Below are positions 41,672-50,471 of a stretch of 64,000 nucleotides of DNA, piece by piece. Origin of the DNA: CAVRZJ01 sp964594125 (GTDB lineage: Bacteria; Acidobacteriota; Thermoanaerobaculia; Thermoanaerobaculales; Thermoanaerobaculaceae); contig CAZQLL010000005.1 of the NCBI GenBank assembly GCA_964594125.1, forward strand, positions 107,969 through 171,968, written 5' to 3'. Under the pieces are notes generated by a model, which ran no database searches, was not told the origin of the DNA, and saw only the letters and a list, made by a program, of their open reading frames with translations. Numbering within the stretch: position 1 is the stretch's first letter; each line of letters begins with the position of its first letter. A program made the translations under genes and the position numbers.

Positions 41672-42511
41672 TCACTTCTTCCCCTCGATTTCGCGGAAGG
41701 CGCGCGCGACCTCGGCGACGACCTCCTTGAACGCCGGGCTCTCCTGCGTTGCCAGCGGGTCGGCGCCGCGGGTCGCGGGGATCTCCTTCGAGAACTCCCG
41801 CCCGATGCGGCCGGGGGCCGGCGTGATGATCCACACGCGGTCGCCGAGGAACACCGCCTCGGTGAGCGAGTGGGTGACGATCATCACCGTCGCCTCCACC
41901 TCGTGCCACAGCTCCATGATCAACCGCTGCATCTCGATCCGCGTCGGCTCGTCGAGCGCCGAGAACGGCTCGTCCATGAGGATGATGCGCGGCTTGACCA
42001 CGAGCGAGCGGGCGATCGCGACGCGCTGCTGCTGGCCCCCGGAGAGCTGGTGCGGGTACTTGCGCTCGTGGCCGGCGAGGCCGACGCGGCGCACCCACTC
42101 CATCGCACGGTCCTCCATCCCCGCGCGCGACAGCCCGTGCCCGGCACGGTCGAGCTCGAGTCCGAAGGTGACGTTCTCGAGCACCGTGCGGTGCGGGAAC
42201 GACGAGTACCTCTGGAAGATCATGCCGCGGTCGCGCCCCGGCCCGACGACCGGCTCGCCGCGCACCAGCACCTCCCCGGCGGTCGGCGGGAAGACATCCG
42301 AAAAGCCGTGGATGAGGTTGAGGATCGTCGACTTGCCGCACCCCGACGGGCCGACGACGGCGATGAACTCGCCGTAGTGCGGGATGTCGTCGATGCGGAA
42401 CGTGACGTCCTTGATCGCGGTGAACGCCTGCGGCGTGCCCGGGTTGAACGTCTTCGCCACGTTGCGGAACTCGACCACCGCCGGCAGCGGCGTTGCGCCC
42501 TGCTGGTTCAT
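41672..42511 (-). CDS. ABC transporter ATPase (SsuB/TauB/NrtD-like)
   Basis: 279 residues. Walker A GPSGCGKST, Q-loop FQRYSSFP, signature LSGGQQQRVAIARSL, Walker B RIILMDEPFSALD and H-loop VTHSLTEAVFLG are intact. The sequence resembles importers for nitrate, sulfonate or taurine, matched by the adjacent SsuC-type permease. Start ATG 42511 with GGAG upstream. Confidence 0.9.
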   Translation of the reverse strand: MNQQGATPLPAVVEFRNVAKTFNPGTPQAFTAIKDVTFRIDDIPHYGEFIAVVGPSGCGKSTILNLIHGFSDVFPPTAGEVLVRGEPVVGPGRDRGMIFQRYSSFPHRTVLENVTFGLELDRAGHGLSRAGMEDRAMEWVRRVGLAGHERKYPHQLSGGQQQRVAIARSLVVKPRIILMDEPFSALDEPTRIEMQRLIMELWHEVEATVMIVTHSLTEAVFLGDRVWIITPAPGRIGREFSKEIPATRGADPLATQESPAFKEVVAEVARAFREIEGKK

Positions 42512-42548
42512 CGGCGACTCCGGAGAACGAGCGCTGGGCGCCCGGTTC

Positions 42549-43427
42549 TCATCGTCCCGCCTCGCGGTACGGGAAGAGCTTCCTCCCGATCGCCACCCAC
42601 AGCTTGTCGGTGAGGAACGCCACCACGACGATCACCAGCAGCACCAGGTAGATGTGCTCGCGGGGGCCGCGCCGCTGCGAGGTGATGATGATGCCGCCGA
42701 GCCCCTTGCCGATGTCGACCATCTCGGCGAGCAGGATGTAGCTCCACCCCACCCCGAAGCCGAGGCGCAGCGCCTGGAAGATGTCGGGCCACGAGACGGC
42801 GAGCAACACCTTCGTGACCGCCTGGATCGGCGTCGCGCCGAGGGTGTAGGCCGTCTTGAGGTAGATGTCGTCGACCGCGTCGACCGCCGCGACAATCTGC
42901 GGCAGCAGGAAGATCACGAAGGCGAGCGCCAGGAACACCACCTTCTGCGCCTCGCCGGTGCCGAACAGGCTCAGGGTGAGCGGCACCAGCGTCGGGATCG
43001 GCAGGTACGCCCCGAACACCGACAGCGGCGTGAACGCCGCCTTCACCTTGGTGAACGCGCCCATCAGCAGGCCGAGCGGAAACGCGATCGCGACCGCCGC
43101 CGCGAACCCCAGCAGCACCCTCCCGAACGAGATCGCCAGGTTGCGGGTGAGCGCCCGGTCGAACCACAGCGACTTGACTGAGGAGAGCACCTCGAGCGGC
43201 GAGGGCAGGATGGTCGGCGAGATGATGCGCGACTCCGCCTCGGCGCCCGCGGTGACCACGACCCAGGCAAGCAGCAGCGCGAGGACGGGGATCACCCCCA
43301 GCACCCAGCTCAGCCAGCCGGGGATCGGTTGGCGGATGGCGAGAAGGCGGCCGTGGTTCGTGGCTCGTGGCTCGTGGCTCGTGGCAGAGCCTGTCCTGCC
43401 CTTCTCAGCTCCGGGTTCGGTGCTCAT
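42549..43427 (-). CDS. ABC transporter permease (SsuC/TauC-like)
   Basis: 292 residues, about six transmembrane helices, with the BPD_transp_1 signature TLGATPIQAVTKVLLAVSWPDI including the EAA-like loop. The N-terminal ~25 residues (TGSATSHEPRATNHGR) are encoded by the heptamer array at 43353-43387 and look foreign to the protein. AGGAGA lies nine bases before ATG 43427. The permease is the transmembrane partner of the ATPase at 41672 and the OmpA-fused binding protein. Confidence 0.88.
   Translation of the reverse strand: MSTEPGAEKGRTGSATSHEPRATNHGRLLAIRQPIPGWLSWVLGVIPVLALLLAWVVVTAGAEAESRIISPTILPSPLEVLSSVKSLWFDRALTRNLAISFGRVLLGFAAAVAIAFPLGLLMGAFTKVKAAFTPLSVFGAYLPIPTLVPLTLSLFGTGEAQKVVFLALAFVIFLLPQIVAAVDAVDDIYLKTAYTLGATPIQAVTKVLLAVSWPDIFQALRLGFGVGWSYILLAEMVDIGKGLGGIIITSQRRGPREHIYLVLLVIVVVAFLTDKLWVAIGRKLFPYREAGR
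43353..43387 (+). repeat. Heptanucleotide array at the 5' end of the permease gene
   Basis: Five units in register: GTGGTTC, GTGGCTC three times, GTGGCAG. Translated within the N-terminal tail of the permease. Confidence 0.8.
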
Positions 43428-43486
43428 CTACGAAGGTCTCCTGCGAGCGTCCGGCGCGGCGGCCCTCCCTCCGGCGTGGCTCCTTC

Positions 43487-43514
43487 GAACCGCGATTCAC
43501 GAACCGCGAACCGC
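43487..43514 (+). repeat. Heptanucleotide array
   Basis: GAACCGC, GATTCAC, GAACCGC, GAACCGC in register, ending two bases before the end of the gene for the OmpA-fused binding protein (stop at 43516). Confidence 0.75.
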
Positions 43515-43515
43515 G

Positions 43516-45261
43516 TCATTTCGCTTCCGGCGGGTACACCGAGATCTCGACGCGGCGGTTGAGCGCCTGGTTCATCGGGTCGTCGGCGTCGGCCGGCTCG
43601 TCCCAGGCCTTTCCCTCGACGAGGAACTTGTTGGGGTCGAACTTGAACTTCTTCACCAGCGCCTGCTTGACCGCGTTGGCACGGTCGAGCGAGAGCTGCT
43701 TCACGTCGTCGTAGCGCGTCCCCTTCCCCTTCATCGACGAGTCGGTGTGGCCGACGACCGCGATCACCGCGCGCTCGTACTGGCCGGCCAGCCGGGCCAC
43801 CTTCTCCAGCGTCGCCTCCACCGACGGGTCGTACAGCGTGTTCGGAATCGGCGCCCCGACGTCGTCGTGCTGCGGCTCGTAGAGGTTCGCGGAGTTGGGG
43901 TAGAAGTTGATGCGGATCGTCTGGGTGACGATCGGGGCCTCGGCGGTGACCTTCTTGTAGGTGGTCGGCGCGAACGAGGTGCGGTAGGTGTCCTGCTGGT
44001 GCTTGAACGTCCCGGCGGCTTCGAGCGCCTTGATCACCGAGAAGTCCATCACCTCGTCGAAGCGCACCGGCGTGCCGACCAGGCCGAGCTCGCGGTAGAC
44101 GAAGGTGATGTTCTTCCAGGTGCGCTCGAAGTTGGTCGGGTCGTTGGCGTTGAGGAAGAAGCTCCTGTTCTCGGCGAAGTTGGTCGAGTGGGCGTCGTTC
44201 GCCATCCCCTTGACCTCGTCCACCTGCATCCCGTACCCCTCGGCCATCCACTGGAATGCCCGCCCCCTGAACGTCGGGTCGGCGAGCTGGTCCATGCCCT
44301 TGAAGATGCCGGCGACCAGCCCCTTGACGATGTCGGGGTGGTCCTTGGCGAAGTCGGCGCGCGCCGCCCAGACGTCGGCGATCAGCTTGTTCGCGTCCGC
44401 GGTGGAGGTGAGCAGCCGCGCCCCCGCCACCTTCTCCGGAATGTTGTAGATGTCGGGCGCCCACGACACGCAGGCGTCGATGCGCTTGTCGGCGACGAAC
44501 GCCGCCGCCGCCTCGAACGCCGTCGCGGTGTACTTGTGGTTGACCTCCGACGGCTGGATGCCGGCCGCCAGCAGCAGGTTGTTGATGAAGTACTGCGACG
44601 GCGAGTTCTGCGCGTAGACGATCGTCTTGCCCTTGAGGTCCTTCACCGAATAGATGTTGCCGCGCACGACGATGCCGTCGCCGCCGTTCGACCAGTCGAT
44701 CTGCTGGAAGATGCGCGGCGCCGTGCGCGAGTCGCGCATCAGGTCGGGAGCGAACAGCACCATCATGTCGAGCGTGCCCCAGAGGATGTGGCTCTCGCCG
44801 GCGGCGAAGGCGTCGCGCGCCACGACGGGGTCGTCGATGAGCTTCAGGTTCACCTTGAAGCCGAACTCCTTGAAGAAGACCGAGTCGGTGTTCGGGGAGA
44901 AACCGTGGTTCGCGGCGACGATCGGCAGCCACCCGATCCAGACGTTGATCGGGAACTGCACCACCTTCTCGGCGGCGTCCCACCTGTAGCTCGACACCCC
45001 CTTGACCGGCGGCAGCTTCTCGGCGGGGATGTACGTGTACTCGTTGACCGTGGTCACGCCCTTGGTGTCGGGGGCCTCGACCTTGCCCTGCTGCTGCTTG
45101 AACGCCCCCATGTCGACCTGCCTGGTGCCGCCGTCGCCGGACGGCGCGATGAGGTCGCGGAAGTAGTACGCCGCGCCCGCCACGCAGGCGAGGATGAAAA
45201 GGATCAGGACGGCCTTGCCGAGCGCCGTCGGTCCGACTTTTCCGGGTGGATTGCTCGCCAT
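43516..45261 (-). CDS. Membrane-anchored substrate-binding protein fused to an OmpA peptidoglycan-binding domain
   Basis: 581 residues. An N-terminal signal anchor (GKAVLILFILACVAGAAYYF) is followed by a linker and a two-lobed periplasmic binding domain of the NMT1/SsuA type (about 100-420; WIGWLPIVAANHGF, GTLDMMVLFAPDL, GKTIVYAQNSPSQYF). The C-terminal OmpA domain (about 465-577) keeps the diaminopimelate-contacting residues D507 in GHTDS and R527 in LSLDRANAV, plus NRRVEIS. GGAGG precedes ATG 45261. Tethering to both inner membrane and cell wall would fix a transporter-binding protein at a set height in the periplasm. Substrate unknown. Confidence 0.82.
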   Translation of the reverse strand: MASNPPGKVGPTALGKAVLILFILACVAGAAYYFRDLIAPSGDGGTRQVDMGAFKQQQGKVEAPDTKGVTTVNEYTYIPAEKLPPVKGVSSYRWDAAEKVVQFPINVWIGWLPIVAANHGFSPNTDSVFFKEFGFKVNLKLIDDPVVARDAFAAGESHILWGTLDMMVLFAPDLMRDSRTAPRIFQQIDWSNGGDGIVVRGNIYSVKDLKGKTIVYAQNSPSQYFINNLLLAAGIQPSEVNHKYTATAFEAAAAFVADKRIDACVSWAPDIYNIPEKVAGARLLTSTADANKLIADVWAARADFAKDHPDIVKGLVAGIFKGMDQLADPTFRGRAFQWMAEGYGMQVDEVKGMANDAHSTNFAENRSFFLNANDPTNFERTWKNITFVYRELGLVGTPVRFDEVMDFSVIKALEAAGTFKHQQDTYRTSFAPTTYKKVTAEAPIVTQTIRINFYPNSANLYEPQHDDVGAPIPNTLYDPSVEATLEKVARLAGQYERAVIAVVGHTDSSMKGKGTRYDDVKQLSLDRANAVKQALVKKFKFDPNKFLVEGKAWDEPADADDPMNQALNRRVEISVYPPEAK

Positions 45262-45303
45262 GACCTGCCTCCGTGACTGCCCGCCGCCGCGCGGCGGCGC
45301 TCT

Positions 45304-45359
45304 GCCTCACGCCTCGGGTTTGGCCCCTCGCCTCGTGCCTCGCGCCTCGCGTCTCACAC
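45304..45359 (+). repeat. Heptanucleotide array between pspA and the binding protein
   Basis: Eight degenerate 7-base units (GCCTCAC, GCCTCGG, GTTTGGC, CCCTCGC, CTCGTGC, CTCGCGC, CTCGCGT, CTCACAC). Fills most of the 92-base gap between the two minus-strand genes and touches the end of pspA. Confidence 0.75.
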
Positions 45360-46112
45360 CTTCTCCGCCGGACCCATGTCCTTCGGCGGCGGGGCCGGCG
45401 CGGCCGCCTCGGCCTGCGTCGGCGCCGCCCCGGGCAGCTCGAGGCCGTATGCCGCCGCGAACTCGGTGAGCGCCTGGTCGGCGAGCGCCGCCTGCTCCGC
45501 CTCCATGAGCTGCACCTGCGAGGTGTCGATGGAGCTCGCCGCCACGCGCGCCCGGCCGGCCGCCTTGTCGCGCCGCTCCGTGACGTACTCCTCGACGCGC
45601 GCCAGCGTGTCGCCGGAGCCGCCGATCGAGGAGATCATGCCGGTCGCCATCTCCTGCAGCTCCGCCTGCGCCTCCAGCATCTCGGTCTCGGTCAGCAGCC
45701 TTTTCAGGCTCTCGATCTTGTTCTGCGCCTCCCGCACCGAGACGTCCCTCGCCTGCACGAGCTTCTTGTACGTCTCCTCGGCGGCGACGAGCTGCGTTCG
45801 GTTCTCCTCGAGCTGCTCCTTCACCGTCTTGAGCTGGAGCGCATACCGCCCCGCGGCGGCGCGGTTGCCGACCTTGAGGTTGGCCGCGGCCTTCGCCGCG
45901 AGGTCGCGCTCCTGGCCCTCCAGGTTCTTGATCTGGCGCATCAACCGTTCGCAGAACCCGGCGTGGTTCGCCAGGTTGTCGTTGAAGCGGGCGATCTGCT
46001 TGCGCAGGTTCTCCTTCTCCGCCTCGATCAGGGCGCGCGGGTTCTGCCGCTCGATGCCGCTGATGAACAGCCCCAGGAACCCCCGGATCAGGTTCGAGAT
46101 CCTCCGCCACAT
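45354..46112 (-). CDS. pspA: PspA/IM30 family membrane-remodelling protein
   Basis: 252 residues, long antiparallel helical hairpin of the PspA/Vipp1/ESCRT-III superfamily. An amphipathic N-terminal helix (MWRRISNLIRGFLGLF) starts it, then extended coiled coil. The C-terminal 25 residues are an alanine/proline-rich tail not found in E. coli PspA. GGAGGAGGGG lies eight bases before ATG 46112. First gene of the minus-strand cassette, so its level probably sets that of the AAA+ ATPase and transporter. No pspF or pspBC is present. Confidence 0.85.
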   Translation of the reverse strand: MWRRISNLIRGFLGLFISGIERQNPRALIEAEKENLRKQIARFNDNLANHAGFCERLMRQIKNLEGQERDLAAKAAANLKVGNRAAAGRYALQLKTVKEQLEENRTQLVAAEETYKKLVQARDVSVREAQNKIESLKRLLTETEMLEAQAELQEMATGMISSIGGSGDTLARVEEYVTERRDKAAGRARVAASSIDTSQVQLMEAEQAALADQALTEFAAAYGLELPGAAPTQAEAAAPAPPPKDMGPAEKV

Positions 46113-46263
46113 GGCCGCACCCCTCCTCCCGGCACGCTCCACGCAGCTCTACGCACGATGACCCTCGCGTGTTGCGGCTGCGCCCGATGCCGTCCGGGCA
46201 GCGTAGCAACGGCGTTCACGAGGTGTCAATGTGGCGCAGCGAAAAAGCCAAAAAGACCGGGCC

Positions 46264-46284
46264 GGGGACCGGGGACCGGGGACC
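46264..46284 (+). repeat. Short heptanucleotide array upstream of moxR
   Basis: Three perfect GGGGACC units. Lies in the 257-base divergent region between pspA and the MoxR/Bat operon, close to an A-rich stretch (46241-46255) that may contain the promoters. Confidence 0.65.
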
Positions 46285-46369
46285 GGAAAGACGAGGCCCG
46301 GCACGGGAGTTGCACGCCGAGAGCTCACGTACCCGTGTCGCCGGGCCGGGTCGAGGGGAGCGCGAACCG

Positions 46370-47368
<999 letters not shown>

Positions 47369-47370
47369 CG

Positions 47371-48234
47371 ATGGACAGGGAGACGTTCGACAAGATCCGG
47401 CGGATCCAGATCCGCACCCGCATGATCCTGCAAGCCGGGATCGTCGGCTCGTACAACGCCGTCTTCAAGGGACGCGGAATGGAGTTCGCCGAGGTGCGCG
47501 AGTACGAGGCCGGCGACGACGTGCGCACGATCGACTGGAACGTCACCGCGCGCATGAACGCGACGTACGTCAAGAAGTTCGTCGAGGAGCGCGACATCAC
47601 GCTTCTGCTCCTCGTCGACGTCTCCGGCTCGCAGCAGTTCGGCTCGCAATACCTCCTGAAGCGCGACCTCGCCGCCGAGCTCGCCGCCGTCCTCGCCTTC
47701 TCCGCCGTCGCCAACCACGACCGCGTCGGCGCGGTGCTGTTCTCCGACCGCGTCGAGGGGTACGTGCCGCCGGCGCGCGGCCGCGACCACGCGCTGCGCA
47801 TCGTCCGCGACCTGCTCGCGCGCGAGCCGGCGGGCCGCGGCACCGACATCGCCGGCGCGCTGCGCTTCGCGCGCCAGGTCATGAAGCGCCGCGGGATCGT
47901 GGCGGTGATCTCCGACTTCCAGGACACCGGCTGGGAGCAGGCGCTCGGCATCCTGCGGCGCCGCCACGACGTCGTCGCCATCCATCTCTGGGACCCTCGC
48001 GAGGCGGAGCTGCCGCCGGCCGGCCTGGTCGCCCTCGCGGACCCGGAAAGCGACCGCGTGCTGGTCGTCGACACCTCCGACCCCGAGGCGCGCCGCCACA
48101 TGCGCACCTCGACCGTCGAGCTCTCGCGCGCGCTGTTCCGCCGCGCCCGCGTCGACGCGCTGCCGCTGTCCACCGCCGAGTCGTACGAGCGGCCGCTGAC
48201 CTCCTTCTTCAAGGAGCGGGAGCGGCGGCGATGA
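47371..48234 (+). CDS. DUF58 protein
   Basis: 287 residues with a vWA-like fold: DUF58 signature EFAEVREYEAGDDVRTIDWNV split around residue 40-60, then LLLLVDVSGSQQF as the MIDAS-like motif (DxSxS). It lies two bases after moxR, the normal moxR-DUF58 pair of Bat operons. Its stop overlaps the next start as ATGA. Confidence 0.9.
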   Translation: MDRETFDKIRRIQIRTRMILQAGIVGSYNAVFKGRGMEFAEVREYEAGDDVRTIDWNVTARMNATYVKKFVEERDITLLLLVDVSGSQQFGSQYLLKRDLAAELAAVLAFSAVANHDRVGAVLFSDRVEGYVPPARGRDHALRIVRDLLAREPAGRGTDIAGALRFARQVMKRRGIVAVISDFQDTGWEQALGILRRRHDVVAIHLWDPREAELPPAGLVALADPESDRVLVVDTSDPEARRHMRTSTVELSRALFRRARVDALPLSTAESYERPLTSFFKERERRR

Positions 48235-49256
48235 CGAGACACGGGCGCCGGGCTCAGGGCACAGGGCTCCGCAACGACGAGCGCGGAGTCTTCGTTGCCT
48301 CTTCGGAGCCAAGTGCCCGGTGCCCGGCGCCCGCTTCCAGGGGCGGACGTGCCGCGCTGGTCGCGACCCTGCTCGCTGCGACGGCAGCGGCACAGCCCGT
48401 GACCGTCACCGCGCGCGCGGCGGCCACCGAGGTGACGGTCGGGCAGCGCTTCACAGTCACGGTGGAGGCGAGCGGGCCGGCCGGCACGGTGTGGACCTTC
48501 CCCCCCGAGGCGGGCGACGACCACGTCGTGCTGCGCGCCGCCGCGGTGCAACCGCCAGGCGGCGCCGGCTTCGTCTACGAGGCCGCCGCCTTCACCCTCG
48601 GCGAGGTGCGGGTGCCGCCGCTCGCCGCCCGCTACCGCCTCCCCGACGGCACGGAGGGCGAGACGCGGAGCGAGCCGATCCCGCTCACGATCGGGACGCT
48701 GCTGCCGAAGGACGAGAGCGAGCGCTCGCTCGCCGACATCCGCGGGCCGGTGAAGCTGCCGCTCGGCGCCTGGTTCTGGGGCGGCATGGCGGCCGTCGCG
48801 GCGCTCGTCGCGGCGGCCGCCGTCCTGCTGCGCCGCCGCCGGCGGCCCGCGGCCGCGGTGGCGCCGCCGGCCCCAGAGGTCCCACCGGACGTCGAGGCGA
48901 ACGCCGCGCTCGACGCGCTCGCCGCCTCGCCGCTGGTCGCCGCCGACGACCTCAAGCCGTTCTACGTGGCGCTCGCCGAGATCGCCAAGCGCTACCTCGA
49001 GCGGCGCCTCGGCGCGCCGGTCCTCGAGATGACGACCGCGGAAGCGACGGCGTTCCTGCGCGAGGCCCCGGCCGCGCGCGAGCTGGCGCCGTCGGTGCGC
49101 GACCTCATGCTGGCCGCCGACCACGTGAAGTTCGCGCGCGGCCAGTCGGAGCGCCCCACCGCCGAGCGCCACCTCGCCGCCGCGCGCGCCATGGTCGCCG
49201 TGATCGAGGCGCGCGTGCGTCCGGCCGCGCCGGCGGCCCCGGAGAAGGCCGCGTGA
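48231..49256 (+). CDS. BatD-like / DUF4381-like membrane protein
   Basis: 341 residues. After a 38-residue hydrophilic leader comes a signal-like helix (RAALVATLLAATAAAQ), a beta-sandwich domain (about 57-150), one transmembrane helix (WFWGGMAAVAALVAAAAVLL) and a helical C-terminal domain. The leader is largely encoded by heptamer arrays (48243-48270, 48313-48333). The start overlaps the DUF58 stop and the stop overlaps the batA start, so translation is coupled on both sides. Role in the Bat complex is inferred from position. Confidence 0.72.
   Translation: MTRHGRRAQGTGLRNDERGVFVASSEPSARCPAPASRGGRAALVATLLAATAAAQPVTVTARAAATEVTVGQRFTVTVEASGPAGTVWTFPPEAGDDHVVLRAAAVQPPGGAGFVYEAAAFTLGEVRVPPLAARYRLPDGTEGETRSEPIPLTIGTLLPKDESERSLADIRGPVKLPLGAWFWGGMAAVAALVAAAAVLLRRRRRPAAAVAPPAPEVPPDVEANAALDALAASPLVAADDLKPFYVALAEIAKRYLERRLGAPVLEMTTAEATAFLREAPAARELAPSVRDLMLAADHVKFARGQSERPTAERHLAAARAMVAVIEARVRPAAPAAPEKAA
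48243..48333 (+). repeat. Two heptanucleotide arrays in the 5' end of the BatD-like gene
   Basis: GGGCGCC, GGGCTCA, GGGCACA, GGGCTCC at 48243-48270 and GTGCCCG, GTGCCCG, GCGCCCG at 48313-48333. Both are translated between the start codon and the signal helix. Confidence 0.75.
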
Positions 49257-50275
49257 GCGAGCTCGCCGGCCTCCGCTTCCAGGAGCCCTGGTTCCTGCTG
49301 TGCGCCCTCGCCGGGCCGCTGGTGCTGCTGCTCGCGTGGCTGCGCGAGCGCCGCGGCAGCGCCGTGGCGTTCCCCGGCGTGGCGCGGCTGGCGCGCCTGC
49401 GGCCGGGGTGGCGGGTGCGCGCCCGCCACCTGCCGGCGGTGCTGACGGCGCTCGGCCTGGTGCTCGCCGCCGTTGCGCTCGCCCGCCCGCAGCGCGGCTC
49501 GCTGAAGGAGAACGTGACGACGCAGGGCGTCGACATCGTCGTCGCGCTCGACGTCTCCGGCTCGATGGCGGCCGAGGACTTCCAGCCGCGCAACCGCCTC
49601 GAGGTCGCCAAGCAGGTGGTGGCGGACTTCGTCGGACGCCGCAGGACCGACCGCATCGGTCTCGTCGTCTTCGCCGGCCGCGCCCTCACCAAGGCGCCGC
49701 CGACCACCGACGCGGCGCTGCTGCTGCGCCAGCTCGACGACGTCAGGCTCGACATGCTCCCCGACGGCACCGCGGTCGGTCTCGGGCTGACCACCGCGCT
49801 GTCCCGGCTGCGCCACTCGCAGGCGAAGAGCAAGGTGATCGTGCTGGTCACCGACGGCGCCAACAATGCCGGCGAGATCGACCCCGCCACCGCCGCCGAC
49901 CTCGCGAAGGCGATGCAGGTGCGCGTCTACACGGTCGGCGTCGGGCGCGGCGGCCGCGTGCCGATCCCGGTGCAGGTGCGCGAGCCGCTGACCGGCCGCA
50001 TCGTCCGCCGAACCATGCCGATGGAGGTCGACATCGATCTCGACCTGTTGAAGAGCATCGCGGCGCGCACCAACGCCGAGTTCTTCAACGCCACCGACCC
50101 CGACTCGCTGCGCGCGATCTTCGCGCGCATCGACGCCCTCGAGCGGTCGGAGATCAGGCTCACCGCGTTCAAGCGTTACCGCGAGCTGTTCCCGCCGTAT
50201 CTGCTGGCCGCCGCCGCGCTGCTGGCCGCCGCCGGCGCCGCCTGGGCCGCCGGCCTGAGGGTGGCCCCCGCATGA
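49253..50275 (+). CDS. batA: BatA-like von Willebrand membrane protein
   Basis: 340 residues. Two N-terminal transmembrane helices (LLCALAGPLVLLLAWL, VLTALGLVLAAVALA), a vWA domain with the MIDAS motif DVSGSMAAED (DxSxS) and VTDGANNAG, and a C-terminal helix (LLAAAALLAAAGAAWAAG). The GTG overlaps the previous stop. Part of the Bacteroides aerotolerance-type complex of unknown mechanism. Confidence 0.88.
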   Translation: MSELAGLRFQEPWFLLCALAGPLVLLLAWLRERRGSAVAFPGVARLARLRPGWRVRARHLPAVLTALGLVLAAVALARPQRGSLKENVTTQGVDIVVALDVSGSMAAEDFQPRNRLEVAKQVVADFVGRRRTDRIGLVVFAGRALTKAPPTTDAALLLRQLDDVRLDMLPDGTAVGLGLTTALSRLRHSQAKSKVIVLVTDGANNAGEIDPATAADLAKAMQVRVYTVGVGRGGRVPIPVQVREPLTGRIVRRTMPMEVDIDLDLLKSIAARTNAEFFNATDPDSLRAIFARIDALERSEIRLTAFKRYRELFPPYLLAAAALLAAAGAAWAAGLRVAPA

Positions 50276-50293
50276 CCCACGCACCCCGTCTTC

Positions 50294-50314
50294 GAACCAC
50301 GAACCACGTTCCTC
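50294..50314 (+). repeat. Heptanucleotide array
   Basis: GAACCAC, GAACCAC, GTTCCTC in register, 19 bases after the batA stop. It adjoins the twin-hairpin element. Confidence 0.65.
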
Positions 50315-50355
50315 CTGAGCAGGGGTACGCCGCGGTGCGGCGATCGGACGAGACA

Positions 50356-50445
50356 GGAAACCTCCGGGAGGGCCGGCGCCCTCGCCGGCCCGGACTCCGC
50401 CCGCGCGGGCGAGGGCGCCCGCGCTCCGGTCCGGATAGGTTTCCT
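50356..50445 (+). repeat. Twin-hairpin repeat, copy B
   Basis: Outer inverted repeats AGGAAACCT (50356-50364) and AGGTTTCCT (50437-50445) enclose two hairpins: GGGCCGGCG (50370-50378), CCCT, CGCCGGCCC (50383-50391), then GCGCGGGCG (50403-50411), AGGG, CGCCCGCGC (50416-50424). The element occupies the gap between batA and the next gene, where all other junctions in this operon are tight. Confidence 0.8.
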
Positions 50446-50471
50446 TGGAAGTCAGGCATGAGGCGCGCACA

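Noticed and set aside
43441..43480. Fourth copy of the twin-hairpin repeat
   Set aside because: Only a short GGGAGGGCC-like match on the minus strand; neither hairpin can form.
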